From: Deltaproteobacteria bacterium
Lineage (GTDB): Bacteria; Desulfobacterota; GWC2-55-46
Reading direction: 5' to 3'
Length of the DNA: 64,000 nucleotides
NCBI GenBank assembly: GCA_016182655.1
Contig: JACPGB010000008.1
Location: 62,001 to 126,000, forward strand
Part shown: positions 24,196 to 32,582 of the stretch, piece after piece
Position numbering within the stretch: position 1 is the first letter of the stretch
How the letters are laid out: each line of letters starts with the position of its first letter
Notes under the pieces: generated by a model
Database searches by the model: none
What the model saw: only the letters and a program-made list of their open reading frames with translations
What the model was told of the DNA's origin: nothing
Position numbers and translations under genes: made by a program

Positions 24196-27100
24196 CAGCG
24201 CACCTCCCTCCAGTAAGTGGGAATGGATGAGCCGCCCTGCCGGACATCCGGGTTAACGATAGAGCCTCCGGAGCCGATGAGGGCTGTAAACCCGTTGGGG
24301 CCGACTACGGTGACCACACCCGAGGCAATGCCCGAGCCTATCTCCTTTGACCTGTCGGTTGCGTCCTTTACGGCCCCGGACTGCGTGTCGTTCGATGTAT
24401 TGTAGTTGTAGGCCGCCCCGGCCGTGAGGTACTCGAGCGAGTACAGCCTCGAAGTGCCTGCCCCGGCCGAGCAGATGTTCACGACACTCGAGGGCTCGTA
24501 TGTCGTGTAATACGCGGCCTTTCCGAAGACCGCGGCCTGCGCAAGCGACTTCTCCCCGGCGTTCGTCGAGAGCTTTATGTACCACCCGTAGTAGGGCGAG
24601 ATGTTTACGGACGACGCGTTTGTTGCGTCGATCAAGTCGGTCTCGGTCTTTGTCGAGGCCTGGCCGGTATCTTTCACCGCGTACAATCTGTCGACCGTGC
24701 CGGTCGATACCGGGTGTTCCCTGTCTCCGGTCCCGAGGAATAGCAACTCGTATCCGGTCTCGAGCGTCACGGCGGGCTTGTAAAACATCTTCCTCCCCGA
24801 GGATGCGTCGGCGCCCGGGTTGGACTGGAAGATCTTCTTGCCGCTCCAGGATGAAGTGAGACTGCCGCCGACGTCGAACCTCCACACGCCTGCTCCCGCG
24901 TCCCCGGCGTAGAGCCTGTCCACGTAGCCGTTGCCGTTCGCGTCGAGCGCGGAAAGCTGCGACGGTATGGACCTCGTAAGCGCGGAGTTCTCCGCGGCCG
25001 TGTACCCCCAGACCTTCCTGCCGCTCGATGAGAACGAGGGGACACCGTTTACAAGGGTCGCTATCTCTATCGCGTATACGCCCCTGCCCCTGGTGGACGA
25101 GGGCGCGGGCTCCTGGTCCTCGGACGAGTTGTCGTAGCCCGCGCCGACGAATGCCACTACCTTCGTGACATCCGTGCCGCCTGACTCTATCGCAACCTTC
25201 GTCATGACCGGCTCCGACCATGTCTCGGCCAGCTCCGAATAATCGGTGTTTACGCCCGAGGGCGATTCCGTCGAGCCGAGCCTCCACAGATAGACCGGCG
25301 CTGACGGGTCCGAGACGTCGAGCGCGTAATAAAAGCCCCCGCCCCTCCTCTCGCCGAATACGATCACTACCTTGTCGCCGTTCGCGGTCTCTATATAGCC
25401 GTTGGAGTTGGCGTCATAGGCATAGACCGACGGCGATGAGTCGGCGAAGTATGTATGCGTGGCGCCGTAGAGGTGCTTGAGGTTCGGCAATTGGTCCTGC
25501 GGTATGAACGCCCATGCCTCTGACCCGTCGCAGTCCTTGAAGGCGTGGAGCATGCCGTCGTTGCCGCCGAGAAAGATCATCGACCTGTTCAAAGAGCAGT
25601 CGTTCTCCTCCGCTGAAGAATAAGTCGAGTACGCGACGACCGTCGGCTTCGAGTGCAGTATGTCGCCAAGTATCCAGTCCCTCTTCTCATCCGTTATGCC
25701 GTTGCCGTCCTCGTCATAAGCATCATACCCGTGGACGTAATTTACAAGGCGCGTCTTCTCGGTATCGTCGGCGACCGCGAGCGCGGAGGCCGTCACAAGG
25801 GCGTTGGATGAAGTAAAGGCGTTTGCCGATACGGTAAGGCCGGCGTTCGTCCCCATGTAGGTGTAGATGTTCCTTGAGAGCGACCTCGTAAGGAGGAGCG
25901 CTCCAGCGCCTCCCCTTTCGACCTCGCCCGCGTCGGCGACCGTGTTCCAGTATGAAACGGCGTTCTCCCTTATCGAGCCGTCGGAGTTGGTCGCCGGGTC
26001 TCCGTACCTGTCCACGATGTTGCCGTCGGAGTCGAGCCCGAATTTCTTGAGGTTCCCGGACCAGAAGGCCTTGTTCTTGGGCATGAAGAACCCCATGTAG
26101 AGCCGGTCGCCGGTGTAGGTGCGGTTCTCGGGGCTGACCGGGAGGACCGGGGCGACGAAAGAGGTGTTCTCCTCGACGATGGAGGCGAGTATCTGGCGTA
26201 GAGACTCGCTTAAGCCCGCGGTCGACGAGGCCGAGTAGTAGACGCCGCCGCCGTTGTACGCCGTCTCCTGAAGGAGGTCCTCGGCGTAGGCCACGCCCGA
26301 GAGCCCGAAGCCAACGGTGTACGTGAGGACCGTCTGCCTGCCGAGGGTCTTTTCATCGGAAGTATCGGGCAGGAGGTCGTTGTCAAAAAGATATTTCGCG
26401 ACGTCGTCGAGGTAGTCCGAGCCCTGGTAATTGTAGACCTTGTTCGGGTCGTTCGCCGGTTCGAACCCGTCGCCGTCGCAGTCTCCCTGGTTGCAGATGG
26501 TCTTCAATACCGGCGACCTGTCCTCTGTCGACATGCCGTCGGTGATCAAGATGACATAGTTCTTCTGGCAACTGTACTCGACCGGGGTGGTGTAGGTAAT
26601 GTTTCCGTTAAAGCTCGTGCCCTGTCCCTTGTAGTAGTTCATCGCCTCGAAGAGCGTCTCTGCCAGAGGCGTCCAGGTCGAGGGGTCTATGCCGTTTACG
26701 GTGTTCACGAGAGCCGTCCTGTTCGTGGTAGTGCCGGAGAAGACGGCGTCCATGTCCTTCACATAGGCGTTATAACCGTTGTAGCCGTACTGGTCGCCGA
26801 CCCCGGCTATGTGGCCGCCGTTCGACTGGTTGAATATCATGAGGCCGAACTTCACGCCCGAGGTCGTGTTGAGGAGGTTCGTAAGGACCTCCTTGGCTAT
26901 CTCCATCTTTGAGCGGTAGCCCCCGCCGATGGTGAGCCAGTTGATGTAGTTGCCGAGGGAGTAACTGCCGGAGTTGTTGGTGCACGCGCCCGAGGTCTTG
27001 AGCTTGCCCTGGTAGGTGCCGGTAGTAAGGAGCGCGTTCTTTGCAGACGGGCAGGTGATCGAGTTGACGTCGTTTATGTACTGGACCCATTTGCCCTCTA

Positions 27101-27371
27101 TCGCCCTCCATCTGTAGACCTTGTCGGTCTCGCAAGGCTGTCCCTGACAGCCGTTCGTGGCGGCGTAGACCGTCGAGGGATTGTAGGGGTCGCCCGAGAC
27201 GATCGTCTCGCTCATAGACCCGGAGTTGTCGAGTATTATGAGGACGTTCGGTTGTAGCGTATCCGTCGAGACGCCGTAGATGACGGCGTCCCCGGGGTAC
27301 TGGTCGAGGGCGCCGGCGAACGGCGCGAACAACAACAGGGCAACAATGGCAAGAAGGACGGGTCTCATCAT
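24195..27371 (-). CDS. pilY1: PilY1-like type IV pilus tip protein
   Basis: The 1058-residue protein has a signal peptide and a von Willebrand A-like domain with the MIDAS motif DNSGSMSE near 48-55. The C-terminal half is a PilC-type beta-propeller with calcium-loop motifs such as DANSNGYIE near 650 and DANGNGYVDRLYAGDAGAGVWRFD near 835, the PilY1 hallmark. Cysteine pairs (CQGQPCE, CNQGDCDGDG) suggest disulfides. PilY1 proteins sit at the pilus tip, bind calcium, and act in adhesion and surface sensing. It overlaps the previous gene stop (start 27371, or ATG at 27368). It is embedded in a minor pilin operon as in Pseudomonas and Geobacter. Confidence 0.92.
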   Translation of the reverse strand: MMRPVLLAIVALLLFAPFAGALDQYPGDAVIYGVSTDTLQPNVLIILDNSGSMSETIVSGDPYNPSTVYAATNGCQGQPCETDKVYRWRAIEGKWVQYINDVNSITCPSAKNALLTTGTYQGKLKTSGACTNNSGSYSLGNYINWLTIGGGYRSKMEIAKEVLTNLLNTTSGVKFGLMIFNQSNGGHIAGVGDQYGYNGYNAYVKDMDAVFSGTTTNRTALVNTVNGIDPSTWTPLAETLFEAMNYYKGQGTSFNGNITYTTPVEYSCQKNYVILITDGMSTEDRSPVLKTICNQGDCDGDGFEPANDPNKVYNYQGSDYLDDVAKYLFDNDLLPDTSDEKTLGRQTVLTYTVGFGLSGVAYAEDLLQETAYNGGGVYYSASSTAGLSESLRQILASIVEENTSFVAPVLPVSPENRTYTGDRLYMGFFMPKNKAFWSGNLKKFGLDSDGNIVDRYGDPATNSDGSIRENAVSYWNTVADAGEVERGGAGALLLTRSLSRNIYTYMGTNAGLTVSANAFTSSNALVTASALAVADDTEKTRLVNYVHGYDAYDEDGNGITDEKRDWILGDILHSKPTVVAYSTYSSAEENDCSLNRSMIFLGGNDGMLHAFKDCDGSEAWAFIPQDQLPNLKHLYGATHTYFADSSPSVYAYDANSNGYIETANGDKVVIVFGERRGGGFYYALDVSDPSAPVYLWRLGSTESPSGVNTDYSELAETWSEPVMTKVAIESGGTDVTKVVAFVGAGYDNSSEDQEPAPSSTRGRGVYAIEIATLVNGVPSFSSSGRKVWGYTAAENSALTRSIPSQLSALDANGNGYVDRLYAGDAGAGVWRFDVGGSLTSSWSGKKIFQSNPGADASSGRKMFYKPAVTLETGYELLFLGTGDREHPVSTGTVDRLYAVKDTGQASTKTETDLIDATNASSVNISPYYGWYIKLSTNAGEKSLAQAAVFGKAAYYTTYEPSSVVNICSAGAGTSRLYSLEYLTAGAAYNYNTSNDTQSGAVKDATDRSKEIGSGIASGVVTVVGPNGFTALIGSGGSIVNPDVRQGGSSIPTYWREVR

Positions 27372-27817
27372 CAGCTCCTCGGGATTATCCTCGCTACATT
27401 CGTCTCCACCATTGCCTGGGCATTGGCCGGGCCGGTACCCTGGGCGGAGATCACGAAAAAGTTGGCCTCGAACTCGGTAGCGTCCATGCCCGAGCCCCTC
27501 GGCGGGTTGCCTTTGGACAGGAATGTCACGGACCCGCTTGCGTCGCTCCTTGCGTCGGAGAGGCTCACTCCGGTAAGCGGTATGTTCACCGTGCCGGTCC
27601 CTATCTGCGTGTAGATGTTCATGTCGGACCTTCCGTATTCAAGCGCCCGTTCGGCCGCGTAGAACGCGTCCTGCTTGACTCTCCAGTTCCTCGCGGCCTT
27701 TGTCTCGGACGACGAGTTCGCGTGCATCATGGTACCCAAGAGCCCCATGAGAAAGAGCGCGATGAGTGCTATGACGAGCGCCATGCCTTTTTCATTTCCG
27801 ACGATTTTTTTGAACAT
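27371..27817 (-). CDS. PilX-like minor pilin/assembly protein
   Basis: The ATG at 27817 (MFKKIVGNEKGMALV) has GGAGAAATGT upstream. The product has the N-terminal PilX motif: a short charged leader, then GMALVIALIALFLMGLLG with a membrane helix, followed by SSSETKAARNWRVKQDAFYAAERALEYG, the typical region of PilX_N proteins where residues pair with other pilins. The rest is a small polar domain. The operon order pilV-pilW-pilX-pilY1 matches type IV minor pilin clusters. The usual glutamate at position 5 is absent, as in many PilX proteins. Confidence 0.82.
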   Translation of the reverse strand: MFKKIVGNEKGMALVIALIALFLMGLLGTMMHANSSSETKAARNWRVKQDAFYAAERALEYGRSDMNIYTQIGTGTVNIPLTGVSLSDARSDASGSVTFLSKGNPPRGSGMDATEFEANFFVISAQGTGPANAQAMVETNVARIIPRS

Positions 27818-27862
27818 ACATTTCTCCATTGTTTTGGCTACCTGAAAAAAAACAGGAATTTT

Positions 27863-28762
27863 TTATCTGTTCCTTAGTCTTGCCGATGCGTTCATCTCCC
27901 TTACCTTGGCAACGCCGTTCGAGAGCCCCTTCGTGGCCTCGGTCTGGGCGTTCAAGGCTATCTTTATGTCCCTTATTTGCGATGCGTCGGCAGGGGCCGA
28001 AGTGACCGAGCCGTTATCGAGCACATAGCTCAACTGAAAGTCACTTATGTTGCTTGCCGCTATCGACCCTTCATCCGCGCTCCCGTTGACTATCCTCATG
28101 AGGCAGTTCCCAGCCGGGCAGGCGACGTCCGGGGCGCACCCGGCGGAAGGCCCGAGGCAGTACCGTATCGTGTTCGGGTAGGTGTCAGGGGCCGAGGCCC
28201 CGGTCTTTACGATGAGAAAGCCCCTTTTAAAGTCAGTGGCACCTGCGCTTGAGGACGGCGTGATGGTCACTGACGGGACAGAAGAGTCCACGGCTGAAAC
28301 GACAAAGGCCGACGCCGCCGGCTGGGATTTGTCCCCGGGGTTTATGACCCTGACGGCGTCGCCGGGGGTCAAAATGGCGGCTTCGTCGGCTGAGGCGATG
28401 GTAAAAGCGATCGCCGAGCCGGATGAGACGTTGACGGTCGTGTCGGCGTTTATGCGCGCCACGGTCCCGGCGGCAGAGGCCGTATTAAGGACGACTATGT
28501 CCGATCCGCTCACTCCGGAGTTGTTCTGGATGAGGGCCACGGGGAACTCTCCGCCCGTGAGCGCAAAGCCCGCCATCCGGAGGTCCCTCGTTATGCTTTC
28601 CACGGCCAGCCTCTGGTTCTGCTGTACGTCGACAACATCGGCTTCAATATGCGTCACCTTGTGCTGGGTGTTGTAGAGCGAGAATATCCCGGCGGTCAGG
28701 ACGCCGAGTATCGCCATGGCTATCACGAGCTCGATTATCGTAAAGCCCCTATCGTCTCTCAT
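27863..28762 (-). CDS. PilW-like minor pilin
   Basis: The ATG at 28762 (MRDDRGFTIIELVIAM) has GAAAGG six bases upstream; an ATG at 28774 is also in frame. A class III leader ends in G before FTIIELVIAMAILGVLTAGIF with glutamate at position 5. The helix continues through NTQHKVTHIEADVVDVQQNQRLAVESITRDLRMAG, the signature of PilW. The remainder is a beta-rich globular domain with a CLGPSAGCAPDVACPAGNC cysteine cluster near 205-223. About 299 residues, typical for the family. Confidence 0.85.
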   Translation of the reverse strand: MRDDRGFTIIELVIAMAILGVLTAGIFSLYNTQHKVTHIEADVVDVQQNQRLAVESITRDLRMAGFALTGGEFPVALIQNNSGVSGSDIVVLNTASAAGTVARINADTTVNVSSGSAIAFTIASADEAAILTPGDAVRVINPGDKSQPAASAFVVSAVDSSVPSVTITPSSSAGATDFKRGFLIVKTGASAPDTYPNTIRYCLGPSAGCAPDVACPAGNCLMRIVNGSADEGSIAASNISDFQLSYVLDNGSVTSAPADASQIRDIKIALNAQTEATKGLSNGVAKVREMNASARLRNR

Positions 28763-28776
28763 GGCCCTTTCCATAG

Positions 28777-29193
28777 CTACACAGTCCCCTTGAACGCTGT
28801 GAAGCTTACGCTTCTTACTCCGCTTGAGACCGTTACATCGACCTTTGAGACCCCTGTAACGGGGTTATTGACCGACACCGAATAAGTCGCCGAATAGACC
28901 CTGCCGCTCACATTTTTGGCAGTCGCGGCGGTATCCGGGTCGAGGTCGTATGTCGCGCCTGTTACGGTTGCGTTGAATATGGCGTCGTTTGAGTCCCTCG
29001 ATGTTATGTCCTCGATTACCGAGGAGCCGAGAGCCCCCTCGACGGTTATCATCTGCGAGAGCCTGTCGGTGCCGATGCCCATAGAGAGCATCGTAGCCGT
29101 GCCGAGGAGCCCGAAGGATAGGATGAACATCGCTATCAGCAACTCGAGTAATGTAAACCCATCTTCTTTTTTCATGGTCGGTTTCATAGTCAT
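28777..29193 (-). CDS. PilV-like minor pilin, first gene of the pilin operon
   Basis: The 138-residue product has the prepilin motif DGFTLLELLIAMFILSFGLLG after a short lysine-containing leader. Two later methionines (29187, 29175) could also be used. The helix includes TATMLSMGIGTDRLSQMITVEGALG and the PilV-like SSVIEDITSRD. The end of the protein is a beta-rich domain. The candidate sigma-54 promoter lies immediately upstream, so this is the operon's first gene. Confidence 0.82.
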   Translation of the reverse strand: MTMKPTMKKEDGFTLLELLIAMFILSFGLLGTATMLSMGIGTDRLSQMITVEGALGSSVIEDITSRDSNDAIFNATVTGATYDLDPDTAATAKNVSGRVYSATYSVSVNNPVTGVSKVDVTVSSGVRSVSFTAFKGTV

Positions 29194-29200
29194 GTTTTAA

Positions 29201-29227
29201 CTCCATGCAATTGCAAAACATGTGCCT
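29201..29227 (-). promoter_or_regulatory. Candidate sigma-54 promoter of the minor pilin operon
   Basis: On the minus strand AGGCAC (29222-29227), five bases, and TTGCA (29212-29216) match the -24/-12 consensus TGGCAC-N5-TTGCW with one change. The predicted start is near 29201, only eight bases before the first ATG, so the leader would be very short or a later ATG is used. The upstream gene encodes a sigma-54 activator, which supports the call. Confidence 0.65.
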
Positions 29228-29309
29228 AAAGTCACATTACCATGTAACATATTGATATATATAGTATTTTATTTATAACTCGGGATACGCGCGGGAGTCC
29301 AGGTGAAAA

Positions 29310-29325
29310 GGTGTGCGGTTTTGGC
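29310..29325 (-). promoter_or_regulatory. 16-bp direct repeat, proximal copy (candidate activator site)
   Basis: GCCAAAACCGCACACC on the minus strand, identical to a copy at 29412-29427. It lies about 110 bases upstream of the predicted sigma-54 start, the usual range for enhancer sites. Confidence 0.6.
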
Positions 29326-29411
29326 CTATTGTTTAACCCAAGCCTGTGGGTCTGAATCAAATTATTTGTTGAAAAATGGCATATTACGCTTCAGAGGTGT
29401 GTACAGTCAGG

Positions 29412-29427
29412 GGTGTGCGGTTTTGGC
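29412..29427 (-). promoter_or_regulatory. 16-bp direct repeat, distal copy (candidate activator site)
   Basis: Exact second copy of the 16-mer, 102 bases from the first (close to ten helical turns, so both face the same side of the DNA). It sits directly after the stop codon of the enhancer-binding protein gene. Confidence 0.6.
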
Positions 29428-29433
29428 AGGCCT

Positions 29434-30774
29434 TCACGATATGGAGTACTTCTCAAGCTTTCTTAAAAGGGCCCTTCTGCTAATTCCAAGCACCCTTGCG
29501 GCCTCGGACCTGTTCCCGGCTGAGGCGGCAAGTGTTGAAAGTATATGCCTTTTTACGACTTCTTCGAGGGTCCCGGATGAATGGGCCTCAAGGGCCGGTC
29601 TTTCAGGGCCTATCGCAGTGACCGTTGCCGGAAGGTGTTCGGCCTTGAGGAACGGCTCGCTCGCGAGTATCGCGGCGTACTCTATCGCGTTCTCGAGCTC
29701 CCTGACGTTCCCCGGCCAGTCGTATGAAAGGAGCGCCTTCTGGGCGGGCCTGGAGATGCCGTCGACCTTTTTCCCTGTCTTTGATGAAAACCTCTCTAAA
29801 ATGTGCCTGCTTAAAAGCTGTATGTCGTCCTTGCGCTCCCTTAATGGCGGGACCGTCAGGGTGAGCGGGGTCAGCCTGTAGAAGAGGTCCTCCCTGAAAC
29901 GCCCCTCCCTCACCTCATTTGCGAGGTCCCTGTTAGTCGCGGCTATCACCCGGCAGTTGGCCATAAGGGTCTTAGGCCCCCCGACCTTCCTGAACTCTCC
30001 GTTCTGGAGGACCCGGAGGAGATGCGGCTGGAAAGATAGGGGCATGTCCCCTATCTCGTCAAGGAAGAGGACCCCGGAGCCGGCGGCCTCGAACATCCCC
30101 TTTTTGTCGGCGTCGGCTCCGGTGAACGCCCCCTTTACATGGCCGAATAGCTCGGATTCTATGAGCGTCTCGACCATTCCGCCGCAGTTGCACGCTACGA
30201 ACGGCTCTTTCGCGGCAGGGCTTATGGCGTGGAGGGCGCGGGCCATCGCCTCCTTCCCCGTGCCGGTCTCGCCGGTTATGGTGACGGTCTTGAAGTAGGG
30301 GGCGATCTTCCGGAGGAAACGGAACGCGTCGAGCATCTGCGGGTTTTTCGCGACGACACCCGCGAAGGTGTACTTCTCGACGAGGAGCTTTTCTATCTCG
30401 TCGGTCTCGTTACGTATGGCGGCTTGAACTGCGACTTCTTCGAGGCTCTCGGCGAACCTCTCTTTGTCGAGCGGGAGGCCGAAGCAGGCTGAAGCGCCCC
30501 TCTTTATGGTGTCGAGGGCCTCGGACTCGGACACCCCTACAAGGAAGATCTCGACCCTCGGGTCGACCGCGGCCATGTACTGGACGTACTGGACCATCTC
30601 GCGTCCGCTTTTGGCGATGACGAGGTCATACCCGCCCTCGATGAGCTTTATGAGGGCGTTCTCGCTTTCCTTGACGGGGTCGACAGTATGATTATCGAGG
30701 AGCCCGGAGAGCTCCTCTTGAAGCCCCTGGGGCAGGAGCATGATCTTCAGGCTGTATGGGCGAGTCGACGGCAT
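29434..30774 (-). CDS. Sigma-54-dependent enhancer-binding protein with divergent receiver-like domain
   Basis: The 446-residue activator has three parts. Residues 1-115 look like a receiver domain but lack a clear acidic triad and phosphorylation site (the region reads DLVIAKSGREMVQY), so control may not be by phosphorylation. The AAA+ domain from about 140 has GETGTGKE (Walker A), ELFGHVKGAFTGAD (the sigma-54 contact loop), GVLFLDEIGDM (Walker B) and the arginine fingers in FREDLFYRL. The C-terminus has a Fis-type helix-turn-helix (NRSEAARVLGISRRALLRKLEK). It probably activates the pilin operon downstream, whose control region holds a sigma-54 promoter and two identical 16-bp repeats. Confidence 0.9.
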   Translation of the reverse strand: MPSTRPYSLKIMLLPQGLQEELSGLLDNHTVDPVKESENALIKLIEGGYDLVIAKSGREMVQYVQYMAAVDPRVEIFLVGVSESEALDTIKRGASACFGLPLDKERFAESLEEVAVQAAIRNETDEIEKLLVEKYTFAGVVAKNPQMLDAFRFLRKIAPYFKTVTITGETGTGKEAMARALHAISPAAKEPFVACNCGGMVETLIESELFGHVKGAFTGADADKKGMFEAAGSGVLFLDEIGDMPLSFQPHLLRVLQNGEFRKVGGPKTLMANCRVIAATNRDLANEVREGRFREDLFYRLTPLTLTVPPLRERKDDIQLLSRHILERFSSKTGKKVDGISRPAQKALLSYDWPGNVRELENAIEYAAILASEPFLKAEHLPATVTAIGPERPALEAHSSGTLEEVVKRHILSTLAASAGNRSEAARVLGISRRALLRKLEKYSIS

Positions 30775-30834
30775 ATGCGGTAATCATATTGATTTATGGG
30801 AAAATATTCAACTGATTTGAAAAGAGGGGGACGT

Positions 30835-30990
30835 ATGAACTGGGTTGGAATTTACGGCTTCCACGCTTATTCCAAATCGATACCGGCGGAGTCGATCCAC
30901 CCCGCATCCACTCCATATGGGACATGTGTGCGAAGAAGGCTACAGGGATCGATGACTACAAAATACCTTAACCTTGAATTCTCGTCCTGA
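30835..30990 (+). CDS. Possible small ORF, unknown
   Basis: A 51-residue frame starting at an ATG with GAGGGGG four bases upstream (MNWVGIYGFHAY...). It has no recognised feature and could be a remnant or chance. The rest of the 30775-31058 gap shows nothing else. Confidence 0.25.
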   Translation: MNWVGIYGFHAYSKSIPAESIHPASTPYGTCVRRRLQGSMTTKYLNLEFSS

Positions 30991-31058
30991 TGCCTTCCTA
31001 TGATTTTGCCTCCGCAACCCGGGAGGTATTTTGTCAAAACATTCCCAAAGACGGCAAC

Positions 31059-31760
31059 TCAATTACGTCCGCTCGCATTTTGGTCATATTCGTCGTTTAC
31101 CAAGGGCGAACTCCTCAAGACCAATTCCCTTTTATTTGATACAAACGGCGCAGGTTTCTCGCTTTTGACGGGTAGCAAGGTTGTTTTTGTGACGCTGATA
31201 TTCTGTTTTCTGGGAGCATCGATAGTCCCCACGTGATATCTGTCTATCTCATCAGCACAACAACCTTTCTCCACGGAGCTTAATTGTACCGGCGTCCCCT
31301 CTTTTATACGAAGGGGCAGGATGTTATCAAAGACATATTGTTCCTTTACTACAAAGCCATCCCTGTCGCCAAACCAGATGAGGGTGGAATTGCCTTCGGC
31401 GCAGTGTGCATGCCCCGCGTAAAATACATCCAGCCGTCCGTCGGCATCGACATCGTGCAAGGAAAAAGTGTCCATATAGCCCTGGTCGGTAAACAACACA
31501 TCAATAAAAGAACAATATTCTTTCTCTTTCTCCTTTCCGGCCTCGCTCGATAAATATGCCTTTCTTAGCAGTTCTTTGTTTTTTGCCAGAAACGCCCTGT
31601 CCACCTTGCGCATCTTGTTTACCGGCGTCCATGAGAGGGTCTCAGGGAACAATATCGACGATGTAGCCGTGTAATCATGCTCCGTCACCTCCGCGCGAGG
31701 AGCGCTACATAGCGGAGGGAGGAATAGTAGGCAGAACAGTATTATGAATATTCTCGTCAT
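31059..31760 (-). CDS. Secreted protein with one FG-GAP/VCBS-like motif, unknown function
   Basis: The ATG at 31760 has AGAGG five bases upstream. The 233-residue protein has a signal peptide (IFIILFCLLFLPPLCSA) and, near 105-115, HDVDADGRLDVFYAG, a calcium-loop motif of the FG-GAP repeat type followed by HAHCAEGNSTLIWFGDRDG. Only one repeat is seen, fewer than in integrin-like propellers. A vicinal CC near 170 is unusual. The family is not recognised. It lies between the pilin activator and the BrnTA genes with no clear operon. Confidence 0.6.
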   Translation of the reverse strand: MTRIFIILFCLLFLPPLCSAPRAEVTEHDYTATSSILFPETLSWTPVNKMRKVDRAFLAKNKELLRKAYLSSEAGKEKEKEYCSFIDVLFTDQGYMDTFSLHDVDADGRLDVFYAGHAHCAEGNSTLIWFGDRDGFVVKEQYVFDNILPLRIKEGTPVQLSSVEKGCCADEIDRYHVGTIDAPRKQNISVTKTTLLPVKSEKPAPFVSNKRELVLRSSPLVNDEYDQNASGRN

Positions 31761-31862
31761 CACGGCCTCTTTTGAGTGTTCAGGTCTGACATCCGCACCC
31801 TTGCCAATGTTGCCCGATATGCTCGTGTGGCAAGCGGCTATTAAATCTGCCGACCTCCTGCG

Positions 31863-32141
31863 TCACTTCGCGGCATGCATCTCCTCATCCACCTTCTCTG
31901 CCAGGAATATCTTCAGCAAGGACTGATAAGGGACGTCACGCTTGCTGGCCAGGGCCTTCAGGTGTTCGATGAGGGACTCCGGCAACCTTATGGATATGGT
32001 CCTGGTAGAGGGCTTAAGGTTGGGGAATACCGCCTTCCTGCCCTTGGAGTAATCGATGTACCCGGTCGAGTCGTGCTTCGCCCAGAACTCCCTCTCTTCT
32101 TCCTCGCTCTTGAATTTGGGGGTCTTATTCCGTTTCTTCAT
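31863..32141 (-). CDS. brnA: BrnA-type antitoxin (ribbon-helix-helix)
   Basis: The 92-residue protein has KFKSEEEEREFWAKHDSTGYIDYSKG, the usual N-terminal part of BrnA/CopG-like antitoxins, then a ribbon-helix-helix segment TRTISIRLPESLIEHLKALASKRDVPYQSLLKIFLAEKV. It overlaps the toxin gene end by 17 bases, so the order is toxin first, as in BrnTA. The antitoxin binds toxin and represses the operon; the palindrome before brnT is its likely operator. Confidence 0.85.
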   Translation of the reverse strand: MKKRNKTPKFKSEEEEREFWAKHDSTGYIDYSKGRKAVFPNLKPSTRTISIRLPESLIEHLKALASKRDVPYQSLLKIFLAEKVDEEMHAAK

Positions 32142-32433
32142 AGACCTTCCTCTCTTTTTTGCTCATATCCCTCGCGGATATTATCCTTATCCTGTTTTTC
32201 CTTATCGTGAAGACCAGGAAAAGCGGACGACCGTTGTCCGTTTTTCCCAAAACATAATTACGCACTTCCGTGGCCGAATGCGCGGTATCGTTTCTTACAA
32301 GCAGCGGCGAGTTGAAAAAGACCTCTTCGCACTCGATATGGCTGACGTCATGCCTTTCCCAATTCTTAAGGAAATTTCCCTTATCCCAATCAAAGCCTTC
32401 TATGTCAGAAAAGATGTCTTCTTGATATTTCAT
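32125..32433 (-). CDS. brnT: BrnT-type ribonuclease toxin
   Basis: The 102-residue protein shows the BrnT pattern: FDWDKGNFLKNWERHDVSHIECEEVFFN near 14-41, VRNYVLGKTDNGRPLFLVFTIRKNRIRIISARDMSKKERKVYEE to the end. BrnT is a RelE-fold ribonuclease that halts translation under stress. The catalytic basic residues (Arg and Lys in the last strands) are present. The ATG at 32433 sits directly after the palindromic operator and lacks a ribosome site, so the transcript may be nearly leaderless. Confidence 0.88.
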   Translation of the reverse strand: MKYQEDIFSDIEGFDWDKGNFLKNWERHDVSHIECEEVFFNSPLLVRNDTAHSATEVRNYVLGKTDNGRPLFLVFTIRKNRIRIISARDMSKKERKVYEETE

Positions 32434-32436
32434 AAA

Positions 32437-32457
32437 TGTATATACTCAATATATACA
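32437..32457. promoter_or_regulatory. Palindromic operator before brnTA
   Basis: TGTATATA and TATATACA are separated by CTCAA, a perfect 8-bp inverted repeat. It overlaps the -10 region of the brnT promoter and is the likely site for BrnA autorepression. Confidence 0.7.
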
Positions 32458-32476
32458 AAAAGACTGCGTCCGTCAA
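32448..32476 (-). promoter_or_regulatory. brnTA promoter
   Basis: Minus-strand TTGACG (32471-32476), 17 bases and TATATT (32448-32453). The predicted start lies within the palindrome, close to the brnT ATG. Confidence 0.6.
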
Positions 32477-32582
32477 TACCGCCCGATATACCCGGCAAGG
32501 GAAGCGGGCTGCCCATTTGACAGCTTTTTCCTATTGTGTAATCATATCCTTAACCCTCGGCAACGCGTCCCATTCTATCGTG

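Noticed and set aside
29310-29427. CRISPR array
   Set aside because: Only two copies of a 16-bp repeat, 102 bases apart, no cas genes. Better explained as activator sites.
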